Shown piece by piece: positions 1 to 7,099 of a stretch of DNA of 64,000 nt (position 1 is its first letter; each line of letters begins with the position of its first letter). Source of the DNA: Ferirhizobium litorale (lineage in GTDB: Bacteria > Pseudomonadota > Alphaproteobacteria > Rhizobiales > Rhizobiaceae). A program made the position numbers and the translations under genes. The notes under the pieces were generated by a model. That model worked only from the letters and a program-made list of their open reading frames with translations. It searched no databases and was not told the origin of the DNA. The stretch is taken from the NCBI GenBank assembly GCA_030028905.1, contig JALDYZ010000011.1:1-64000 (forward strand), given 5' to 3'.

Positions 1-48
1 CGAGAAGCAGCAGAAAATCTAACCCGGGGGTGTCTACGAAACTCGGGG

Positions 49-2364
49 CTATTCATTTGCGCCTTTTGCGGTCTCATCCGCAAGGGAAAGGAGTTCCTGC
101 ACTTCCGCCTGAATGCGCGCTGCACGTTCAACCCCATGCCCTTCCTCAATGGTGGACCTGAGGTCTTGCGCTTGCTTGCGTAGGGCGGTCGCATGGTCGG
201 TCGCTGCCTGGATGGTTTCATCGTGCAGCCGCTTGAGCGTTGCAAGGTCCGCTTCCTTCTCGGCCTTGATGGTCGCGGCATCATTCTTGGCCTTGGAGAC
301 CATGCTGTCGAGGTCTTCGGCCAGTTCATCTTTCACGGCATTTATGACGTCTTGCCGGGCGTCATCGACTGCCCAACCTGCTTCTAGCCTTGCCTCACGA
401 TGGGCGAAACGCGAGGCGAATGTCTGCATAGCGTCGGGGCTTTCCTTGGCCATAGCCTCGGCTGTACCCGCGACAAGACCATCATAGCCAAACTTGCTGA
501 CCATGGCGCGGAAGTTCTCGCGGTTCTTGTTGCGCGGCGAATAGCTGTCCGAATGCTCGAAGCCTTGCGCGGGCTTGTAGCCAGCTTCCTGCGTGGCTTT
601 CAGGACGCGTGCATTGTGCCTTGAGAACGCCTCGGCGGCGCGCTTGAGGCTCGGCGTTAGGTCGCCCTTGTTGGATGTCTCGACGGCCTCTGTGATCGCC
701 TTGGCGAACTCTGCACGCTTTTCCAGCTTCGTGTTGATGTCGAGTACCTTTGCGCTCCTGCCGCCCGACTGTTCCTCAAGGTAGAGTTGGAACGCATCTT
801 CGAACGCGCCTTCGTACTCGACTTGCGCGCCTTTGACTTCCTTGTCCATCCAAGTGAAAGCATCCACCTGACCTTTGGTAACAAGACCGCCATTCCCGAC
901 TGGATCAGGCATGAGGCTGTCCATTGTGGCAACGATGTCTGCATTTCCTGTACGAACGCCAGCGGCATGGGCATCGATCCGCACACTATCGATGTGAGAA
1001 GTAGCCGCCAGGGAGGTGGCCGCACGTGCTCTTTCGATACCATCGGCTGTGAAGGCATAAGGAATTAGACCCGTTTCCGCTGCGCCTATGGACTTGCTGC
1101 CTCCCATGACCGCCGCGACGTCATCAACAGTTCGGAGCGAGTGCGCGACAAATGCATCCTGCGTATCACGGGCAAGCGTTGGGTCTACGTGCGCGATCTT
1201 TCGAGACAATGCACCAAAGACGCCACCAGCAGCCATGGCGACCGAGCTATCGATTGCCAGATCACGCACCGAATAGTTTGGCGTGGTTTCCAGTTTGATA
1301 GCCGATGTTCCCGCCATAATTGCTCCTTGGCGTCCCGCTTCCGCGCCAGCACGAAGAAGACTAGACCCAATGCTTGCGGTAGCTCCTACGCCGCCTGTAC
1401 CAATCTCAAGAGCCCACAAGGTCGGGTCCGTGATTCCAGCGGTTAGGCGTACGCCCAAGCCGACCCATCCGCCGCGATCAAGAGTGTCGCTGGCGGCAAT
1501 CTGTCCCATCGCAAATTCGACCTTCTGCGCGGCGCTGTCTGGCGATACGGAGTTCTCAACGACCCAATCCTGCCATTCAGGCGTCAGACCCTGATACCCC
1601 GGCAGAGCCTTGAACGTGTCGAGAGTACGGGACTCCAGCCATGGCCTGTCAACCGCCTCGCCTTCCGCTCCGAGAAACTGAAACAGGTGGCGATAGCCAA
1701 GCTCGTGCGGCGCTGCTTCCATCATCTGCATGAAGCTCGGCTCGGGCGCGTATAGACCGGGCGCGCGCGTTTGTGGAACTTGCTCAGCATATACATCTGG
1801 AAACAGCGTCCCGTTGACCGGCGCAGGGCCTTGGCCATTCGAGTTTACCATCGTGGGATTGTAAGGCGTCGTGGCCGGGCTTGCGGTCGGCGTAAACTCC
1901 CCTACGGCTGCAGCGTCCATGCCGAGCAATGCGCGGGCGTTGGCATTGCGACCGGACCAGTTATGGCCGTTGCGCGGTCCCTTGTCAGAGCCGACCGGGC
2001 GCTCATACATAATGCCAGCGTCGGTGGCCTGGTCCACATCCTTGGATGCACGAAGGCGCGCTACAGTAGCCGCCTCCGTCGTGTTCATCTCCTGCCAGCC
2101 CCATTCGAGCTGCGTGTCGAGGTCATCCCATGCGGTCCCGCGCGCGGCTGCGAGCTTTTGCAAGCCCTCATACCGTTCGCGGTTCCATTGGCCGATACCG
2201 TACGAATGCACGCCCGGCTTGACGTCATTCTCTCGGATTGCCTTGGGATTGATTTGGCTTTCGCCCATCAGGTTCCCGACGAAACCGGCAGCGGCTACAT
2301 CGGAGAGACCCTTCTTCTTGTAGAACTCGAATGCGTATCGAGCGACGGGCGAAACGTTTGCCAT
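49..2364 (-). CDS. Phage virion protein with N-terminal tail-lysozyme domain
   Basis: A 771-aa protein. Residues about 1-150 resemble the phage tail-tip lysozyme fold (Phage_lysozyme2 type), with the run AAGFVGNLMGES around the presumed catalytic Glu and YGIGQW as the second motif. The middle is alanine/glycine-rich and not assignable. The last 90 residues are Lys/Glu/Ala-rich and predicted coiled coil. This layout fits a large internal or tail-associated virion protein that cuts peptidoglycan during DNA entry, as in T7-like podoviruses. The start at 2364 is chosen because AAAGGA lies about 8 nt upstream; the open frame extends 44 codons further but those residues look non-coding. The stop is only 49 bases from the window edge, so the rest of the phage genome should lie to the left. 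Family placement is moderately sure; the exact virion role is inferred. Confidence 0.72.
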   Translation of the reverse strand: MANVSPVARYAFEFYKKKGLSDVAAAGFVGNLMGESQINPKAIRENDVKPGVHSYGIGQWNRERYEGLQKLAAARGTAWDDLDTQLEWGWQEMNTTEAATVARLRASKDVDQATDAGIMYERPVGSDKGPRNGHNWSGRNANARALLGMDAAAVGEFTPTASPATTPYNPTMVNSNGQGPAPVNGTLFPDVYAEQVPQTRAPGLYAPEPSFMQMMEAAPHELGYRHLFQFLGAEGEAVDRPWLESRTLDTFKALPGYQGLTPEWQDWVVENSVSPDSAAQKVEFAMGQIAASDTLDRGGWVGLGVRLTAGITDPTLWALEIGTGGVGATASIGSSLLRAGAEAGRQGAIMAGTSAIKLETTPNYSVRDLAIDSSVAMAAGGVFGALSRKIAHVDPTLARDTQDAFVAHSLRTVDDVAAVMGGSKSIGAAETGLIPYAFTADGIERARAATSLAATSHIDSVRIDAHAAGVRTGNADIVATMDSLMPDPVGNGGLVTKGQVDAFTWMDKEVKGAQVEYEGAFEDAFQLYLEEQSGGRSAKVLDINTKLEKRAEFAKAITEAVETSNKGDLTPSLKRAAEAFSRHNARVLKATQEAGYKPAQGFEHSDSYSPRNKNRENFRAMVSKFGYDGLVAGTAEAMAKESPDAMQTFASRFAHREARLEAGWAVDDARQDVINAVKDELAEDLDSMVSKAKNDAATIKAEKEADLATLKRLHDETIQAATDHATALRKQAQDLRSTIEEGHGVERAARIQAEVQELLSLADETAKGANE

Positions 2365-2572
2365 GAGTGGTGTCCTTTGCCGGGAGTCGGCATTAGTGAG
2401 TGGTTGGGAAATGGAGGGAGAGACAGCGAGAGTGAGGCGAACACAGCACGATCGAAACGCGAGCCTGTTTCGCGCAGCACCTGTGTTGACGACCACTCAT
2501 TTGAGTAAGCCGCTTCCGTTCCGGCGCTGCTTTAGGTCGGGCTTAGGTGGTTGTGTTTCTCATTAGAGAGAC

Positions 2573-2588
2573 CCCAAAGGGCTTTGGG
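2573..2588 (-). terminator. Perfect short hairpin upstream of the virion gene
   Basis: CCCAAAG and CTTTGGG form a perfect 7-bp stem around GG. On the minus strand it is followed by TCTCTCTAAT, which is pyrimidine-rich but not a true U-tract. It resembles the CCCC..GGGG-type hairpins between late genes of T7-like phages. A second palindrome, TTCTTCGAAGAA, lies at 2624-2635. Strand and function are uncertain. Confidence 0.35.
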
Positions 2589-3645
2589 CTTCTGCTTTAA
2601 GATGTGCTTTAAGCTCTATGGTCTTCTTCGAAGAACCATTCACTCTTAGGCAGGTGTTAGGGCAAGACTGAAAGTGGGGCTTATAGCTGGGTTTCGCTTC
2701 GCTCACCCTGTCGAATGACCGCCTATGTAGCCCCCCTGATAGGTCACATCGCGACTGCGGTACACGCAGCTTAATTCATTGACAGTGCCGCAAGCGATAC
2801 CGTGACCGCTGTGGACTTTCGTGTTGCCGTCTTTCCGGCTGTCATCTTCCTTCGGTGAATGCGGAGGTGTGGTCTCTCTGCCGTAGGCAAAGCTTGAACG
2901 TGTTGTTCTGGTGGGCAACTTTCATTTAAGCATCTGTAAACACATGCTTTTTATACGTTTCAAAATTTCAGCGCCAAGACTCACTGAGTCTGCATACAGT
3001 CGACAATGAGCCGCGCCTTCACGACCTCGAACTGGCCGAACGCCTGGCTACAAGAGCTGCGTCGAGATCCGCAAGCGCAGAAGGTCTGCCGAACTTGGCC
3101 GGTACGGAGTTCTCGCCACCGTGGCGAAAACCTCGGGCAAGGCTGGAGCAGCGGTACGGAACGGTCACTACGGCATGGCTGACACCGAACGCTCTGCCGA
3201 CGTCCGCGAAATGTTCGTCAGAACGATCTACGCATACAAGCACAGGACGCTGGCGCAGGAAGAGCATGTAGCTGAGCGCTATCAGTCGCCAGAAAGGCCG
3301 CAGCGGTGAGCCGCGACCTTCGGAATTGCTGGAGGCTTGGCCTTATGCTTGCTTTGTGCCACCTAAGCACCAGTTGCGGTTCTTGCTGGAGAGCATCAGC
3401 CCCTCGCGCGATGCGTAGTAAATTTCGTATCGGCCCAGGCGTGCATAGAAGTGTGAGTACCGGATTTCAAAAACGAATGAATCATATTCGAGCGACATTG
3501 GAGTGGTGTCCTTAGGTCTGTCTATTCGCTGCTTTCCTCAGGCAAATCATCTGAGGTGCATATTTGGTAGGATAGGCAGACCCGGCGCGCAACATCGAAA
3601 ATCAAAATTACTCAATAAAAACAATATCATTAGTGGAAGTGGCAA
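2589..3645. other. Gene-poor stretch inside the integrated element
   Basis: About 1.06 kb without a convincing gene apart from the weak candidate at 3121. It holds a 12-bp palindrome (2624-2635) and one minus-strand open frame at 2703-2918 that needs a TTG start, has no good ribosome site and matches nothing I recognise. From about 3590 to 3630 the sequence turns AT-rich just before the small ORF at 3646, which suits a promoter region. Base composition is visibly less GC-rich than in the core genes further right. Confidence 0.4.
3121..3309 (+). CDS. Possible small hypothetical protein or gene remnant
   Basis: An open frame of 62 codons from a GTG, rich in Arg, Ala, Glu and Val with plausible codon use. 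The same frame stays open upstream to 3010 without an ATG, and those upstream residues (for example ELGRYGVLATVAK across the GTG) also look protein-like. It may therefore be the 3' part of a damaged gene whose start was lost. No family is recognised and no clear ribosome binding site precedes the GTG. It lies in the gene-poor part of the integrated element. Confidence 0.25.
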   Translation: MAKTSGKAGAAVRNGHYGMADTERSADVREMFVRTIYAYKHRTLAQEEHVAERYQSPERPQR

Positions 3646-3786
3646 GTGAGAACATTCCACGCCGTTTCGGATACGTACGTCCGACTCGGCAACGCCATCA
3701 ACCATCTGCTCACCGAACACCCGCGCCCAAATGGTTATGTGATCAAGCTAATGGACCGTAATGGAAGCAAGTGGAAACAAAAATAG
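3646..3786 (+). CDS. Small 46-aa hypothetical protein
   Basis: A 46-residue frame starting at GTG with a well-placed ribosome site, GGAAG at 3635-3639, six bases upstream. The product begins MRTFHAVSDTYVRLGNAINH and ends in a basic tail, GSKWKQK. An AT-rich stretch with promoter-like character lies just upstream (3590-3630). The last third of the frame overlaps the first cluster of 10-bp repeats. No family is recognised. A small basic protein encoded over repeats next to an ATPase could be a DNA-binding regulator, but that is only inference. Start, ribosome site and residue composition together support it being real. Confidence 0.45.
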   Translation: MRTFHAVSDTYVRLGNAINHLLTEHPRPNGYVIKLMDRNGSKWKQK

Positions 3787-3904
3787 CTTTGACCAGGCCG
3801 CGAGCTAATGGAACTTAATGGAAGCTAGTGAACTCGCCTCACCACCAGAAAAGAACTTAACCGACGATAATGGATGATAATGGATGATAATGGATGACAA
3901 TGGA
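3749..3904 (+). repeat. Iteron-like array: ten TAATGGA heptamers phased at 10 bp
   Basis: Ten copies of TAATGGA or a close variant start at 3749, 3759, 3769, then 3806, 3816, 3826, then 3868, 3878, 3888 and 3898. Within each cluster the spacing is exactly 10 bp, about one helical turn, so all copies face the same side. Clusters A and B are themselves direct repeats 57 bp apart, sharing AGCTAATGGA, then TAATGGAAGC, then AGTG. Cluster C is a 10-bp tandem GATAATGGAT repeated three times plus one variant. The array ends 27 bp from the 3' end of the AAA+ ATPase gene. Such arrays are typical of replication-initiator iterons, operators, or recombinase arm sites. The repeats are seen directly; the function is inferred. 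Confidence 0.8.
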
Positions 3905-3931
3905 GCGGACTCGAACGTAGATTTCCAGCAA

Positions 3932-5191
3932 TTAGAAATCCGCCGAGCCCGAGGCATCAGCTTGGGCTCTTGCCGCGCGTATCGCATTAATCCACGCCGC
4001 GAACGAATTCGTTGGAAGTCTGTAAAAACCGCGCCGCGTATCGTCCTGTATAATTATCTCCTTCAGCTTTAGAGACTGAAGAGCATTGTTGACGCTAGCT
4101 TCGCTAACGCCTGATTCAGCGATGATTGTTTTACGCGCTACCCAAGAATCTCCATGTTCGGCCATTGCGTCGAGCACCCGCCGATAGTCTTCCGATGATA
4201 TCCGAGCATGATACATTTCGTTGAAGAACTTGTCGCCAAGCTGCGCCAGCGCGCCGCCAGCTTTAAACGCGCCTTCCCCAACATCGTCCATATCGATTTC
4301 ATCGTCTGTGTCATGCTCAAACGCGCTATATCCAAATTGCTGGAGAAAGTGTGGATAGCCTTCAGAAAGCACTGCCAGGAAATCTAACCCCTCATCCGTT
4401 ATTGATGTGGGCACAGTGTTCCGCTCGTTCGCTGCCTTCAGTCCTAGATTAACAACCCTTTTGCGCTCGCTTGGCTCAAGCGGCTCTAGCAACAACGTGT
4501 GAAATAACCGTGGGGAGGATTCATGACTCTCACGCAGCTTTCCAAGAATGGTTGGCAGACCTGCAACACCGAAGACTACACTATTACAACCAGTACGGCT
4601 AAGCCGTTCTGTGAGCATTTTTAATAGTTCACCTAGCCCGGCCTCGGTGGGCGGCCTATCCGCCTCATCTATAAGCAATAATACGCCGTCAATCTCGGAC
4701 GATGCGACATTGCACAAGTTGGAAAGGCGCGTCACAAGTTCGTCGCATACCTCTTCTGCATCGAGTTCAGATTGGTCTTTATGATATCTGACGCCGAGCA
4801 CTTCCCAGTTCGTGAGCCAGTTCCAAAACCCTGAGGCGGCTTGCTTCACCGCGTCTCGCGTACTAAGCGCAGTTTTTAAGCCTCTGCCGAACTTTCGGAC
4901 AATATCTATCTGGCTTTGGCAACCACCTAGGTCTACCGACACAGTCACGAATCGAAAGGCCTGATCAGTAAGAATGGGCCTAGTTTTTCCATCGGCGATC
5001 ATTTCCACGTAAAGCAACAGAGATGATTTACCAATTCCACGTTCCCCTTGGACAAGGAAGTGTTGCGGACTACCATTCTTGGACTGGAATAAGCACCGTT
5101 CGATAAGCTTAATCTCATCTATTCGACCCACAAACATGCCAGGGTTAATGATGCCATTGGGCTGAAAAGGATTGAATTTTAGAGATGCCAT
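3932..5191 (-). CDS. AAA+ ATPase with C-terminal winged helix (Orc1/Cdc6-like layout)
   Basis: A 419-aa protein. Near the N-terminus it has FVGRIDEI, the AAA_16-type box, then Walker A GERGIGKSS (about residues 50-58) and Walker B LLLIDEAD. The C-terminal 80 residues look like a winged helix, with VARKTIIAESGVSEASVNNA as the helix-turn-helix. The start at 5191 (MASLKF) is preferred to an in-frame start 22 codons upstream because the family homology begins there; the ribosome site is weak (GGA). The gene is lower in GC than the flanking core genes and is the last gene before the tRNA-Leu attachment site, so it was probably brought in with the element. AAA+ plus winged helix suits DNA-bound ATPases: replication initiators, transposition helpers or defence ATPases. 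I cannot tell which. Confidence 0.75.
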   Translation of the reverse strand: MASLKFNPFQPNGIINPGMFVGRIDEIKLIERCLFQSKNGSPQHFLVQGERGIGKSSLLLYVEMIADGKTRPILTDQAFRFVTVSVDLGGCQSQIDIVRKFGRGLKTALSTRDAVKQAASGFWNWLTNWEVLGVRYHKDQSELDAEEVCDELVTRLSNLCNVASSEIDGVLLLIDEADRPPTEAGLGELLKMLTERLSRTGCNSVVFGVAGLPTILGKLRESHESSPRLFHTLLLEPLEPSERKRVVNLGLKAANERNTVPTSITDEGLDFLAVLSEGYPHFLQQFGYSAFEHDTDDEIDMDDVGEGAFKAGGALAQLGDKFFNEMYHARISSEDYRRVLDAMAEHGDSWVARKTIIAESGVSEASVNNALQSLKLKEIIIQDDTRRGFYRLPTNSFAAWINAIRAARAQADASGSADF

Positions 5192-5481
5192 TTTGTGTCC
5201 GGTCGGAGCTACGTTTTGACTCCGTAAACTCCTAAAGCCCACGGGTCTCTGGCGCAAGGTTGCATCTATGTTGGGTGGCGTGTTTCCCTACAAGGAACTT
5301 TATCCCTCCACGCCAACGGGGGTTTTCGCAAGGTCGGCTAATCAAACACAGCAAGCCATTAGGTGCACCCGACCGCATTGTGTTGGCGATCTCACCTATG
5401 CTACACAAAACCGATACACATGGCCGTAGATCGAGTGAAATAAATGCAATGATTTCAGTACTCACAATCGATTCCAGTCCC

Positions 5482-5499
5482 GTCCTCTTCTGGGCACCA
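5482..5499 (+). other. Attachment site: 18-bp duplicate of a tRNA-Leu 3' end
   Basis: GTCCTCTTCTGGGCACCA is the typical 3' end of an alphaproteobacterial tRNA-Leu (acceptor strand, discriminator A and encoded CCA), but no tRNA body precedes it. A strong terminator follows 36 bp downstream, as expected behind a tRNA gene. This is the usual picture when a phage or island integrates into a tRNA 3' end and leaves the displaced original end at its far boundary. The intact tRNA-Leu on the plus strand should lie left of the window. The identity of the 18-mer rests on my memory of tRNA-Leu sequences. Confidence 0.65.
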
Positions 5500-5535
5500 A
5501 TTTCACGTTCCGGATCGTCCCGGAACATTCAAGAA

Positions 5536-5557
5536 CCCCGCGCAAGCGGGGTTTTTT
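5536..5557 (+). terminator. Strong rho-independent terminator behind the tRNA-Leu fragment
   Basis: CCCCGC, loop GCAA, GCGGGG, then six T residues. It reads on the plus strand, although no plus-strand gene ends just before it. It is best explained as the original terminator of the tRNA-Leu gene split by integration. Confidence 0.85.
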
Positions 5558-5609
5558 GTTGCCATTTTCAAAGTTTTCATTCCGTCGCGTCCATGGTCGA
5601 CCACGGGCA

Positions 5610-5942
5610 CCCAATGAATTTGATGGCATTTTTGCGGTCAAGAAACTTTTGACCGCGGAGCACTTCTCGGTCTATGGCACGATGCTGAAGGCGTTCGCCT
5701 CGATGAAGAGTTTTCGCGCCAAGGACGGCTCAGGCGGCGACCATGGCGCCGGAAGGCGGCCGCAGCGGCGAGCGCAACTTCCGCAACGAGAAGCGCTCGA
5801 ACGAAATGCACTTCTAGACGACCGACCCGGATGCGCGGCTTTACCGCAATGGCAAGGGCCAGGAGAGCCGGCTGGCTATCTCGGGCACGCGCTGACGGAG
5901 AACCGCAACCGCCTTGCGGTCGCCGGCATTGGCTTGCGCTAA
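5610..5942 (+). pseudogene. IS5-family transposase fragment, frameshifted
   Basis: Three reading frames in series give typical IS5-type transposase segments: VKKLLTAEHFSV and MKSFRAKDGSGG in one frame, then GERNFRNEKRSNE and TTDPDARLYRNGKGQ in another, then LGHALTENRN back in the first. At least two frameshifts and an in-frame stop break it, and both ends of the element are missing. It lies just outside the tRNA-Leu attachment site, a common landing zone for insertion sequences. No terminal inverted repeats were found. Confidence 0.75.
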
Positions 5943-6000
5943 CCCAACTCGATTTTCAACAGCTTGCTAGTCGGCATTTCAGCGGCGCGTCCGATGCAAA

Positions 6001-6345
6001 TCAAAATCCGTGAGATGGGGCAAAGAAGCAGTTCGCGTGGTCTTCGGTTGGGTGCAAGCAAATGTGAAATTGACTGTCTCCGGACGGAATGGTGTCACCA
6101 TACGGAATTCGGAAGAAGTGTTGCTTTGTGACGAGGTGATGGTCACCCGGATTGAGTAGCACTCTGAAACCGTCGGGACTGGTGCTCACGCTGGTATTCG
6201 GAATCTCTTGGCAATCGCCTCGTTCTTTGTCCCCTCGGCAGCAAGCGGGTGGATAGATCCATCCCGACTCGGTGTCGTGGGCGGTCGCGCCATTCCAGCA
6301 AGACAGCGTCGATAGAATGGCTGAGAAATACAAAGCGCGATTCAT
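6001..6345 (-). CDS. Small exported Cys-rich protein (paralogue of the one at 60.7 kb)
   Basis: A 114-aa protein with an N-terminal signal peptide (hydrophobic stretch YFSAILSTLSCW, cleavage expected near GATA-HDT). The mature part contains CC, GDCQ, LLNPGDHHLVT, ICLHP, CFFAP and ends HGF. The same skeleton (CC, GDCQ, LSPGDHRLVT, LCLFP, CFYAP, LGF) occurs in the protein at 60664-60996, so five Cys and the GDH-LVT core are conserved. No named domain is recognised. It is probably periplasmic, with disulphides. The start at 6345 was chosen because it begins the signal peptide; the frame is open 29 codons further upstream with no signal-like sequence. Confidence 0.65.
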   Translation of the reverse strand: MNRALYFSAILSTLSCWNGATAHDTESGWIYPPACCRGDKERGDCQEIPNTSVSTSPDGFRVLLNPGDHHLVTKQHFFRIPYGDTIPSGDSQFHICLHPTEDHANCFFAPSHGF

Positions 6346-6656
6346 CTTTGGTGTTCCGGGGACGGCAGGTCGCAAATCCGCCGGCAATTGTGAGCGAGGT
6401 CCTGCCGCATGTAACGAACGGACTCCGATCAAACGACGATATTTCCCCGATCGGCTCTTTGCCGACCCTTTTTAGAATTGGAAAAGCCTTTTCTAAGATA
6501 GCCATTCGCGCACTCCTCGACGCTGAACAAGGCAGGAGATGCGCAATGGACGGCATTGGAGACAACCCCGACACGCTGATCAAGACAGTGTCGAGACGCG
6601 GCCACCTCTTAGGGCAATAGCCGTCGGCGGGTTAGGAAACACGGATGGGCAGAAGA

Positions 6657-6942
6657 TGGAAAGCCGGGCCCTCGCTCTACTGACGGTGCTGCTGGCCAAT
6701 CTCGGCATATGGCGTTTGCTGGACGATCGCCCAGTACTCCTGTCGTGCGTAGGGAAGTATTACCGTCAGTAGCGGTTCTGCAGTTCGAAAGCCTCGGCGG
6801 GCGTCTCCCCACGAAGCGGCTGGCTGATGGATTGACCCGAGACCTCACCACCGATTTGGCAAGCTTTCCGGGTTTGACGCTCTGGCTCGCAACTCGGCTG
6901 CTGACTTCGGCAACCCATCGGGCATCTCGTGTGACTCGGTAG
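6657..6942 (+). pseudogene. Fragment of an adenylate-cyclase/FlgO-type TPR protein
   Basis: The first frame (6657-6772) encodes a Met followed by a membrane helix, MESRALALLTVLLANLGIW. Another frame continues with PSVAVLQFESLGG, then ADGLTRDLTTDLASFPGLT. The second part is the N-terminal half of the FlgO-like block that in the neighbouring intact protein reads PSIAVLPFATMSGD. The frame ends after the block and no TPR part follows. It is evidently a decayed, frameshifted relative of the gene at 7100-8626, lying next to it in the opposite orientation. Confidence 0.5.
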
Positions 6943-7099
6943 GGCGTTGAATGCTGGCTCTTTGATTGAGGGACCCATTAAGCATGATGCAGATGTTGTT
7001 CGCATCGCGGCTCGACTGGCGTCCAGAGCATATGATCTGGGGACCGGCGGCTTGTGGCAGCGGCGCACTGACGCGCGGTTTGGTCCGCGCTGGCTGACC

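Noticed and set aside
2703-2918. A 71-codon minus-strand open frame in the phage-like region
   Set aside because: It needs a TTG start without a ribosome site, and the competing ATG in another frame ends after 24 codons; there is not enough to call a gene.
3901-3916. TGGAGCGGACTCGAAC as a second tRNA-like attachment core
   Set aside because: It resembles part of a reversed tRNA T-arm and acceptor but lacks the proper spacing, and it overlaps the last repeat of the iteron array.
5232-5528. A 98-codon minus-strand open frame between the AAA+ gene and the attachment site
   Set aside because: It runs through the tRNA-Leu fragment and has no ribosome site or family motif.
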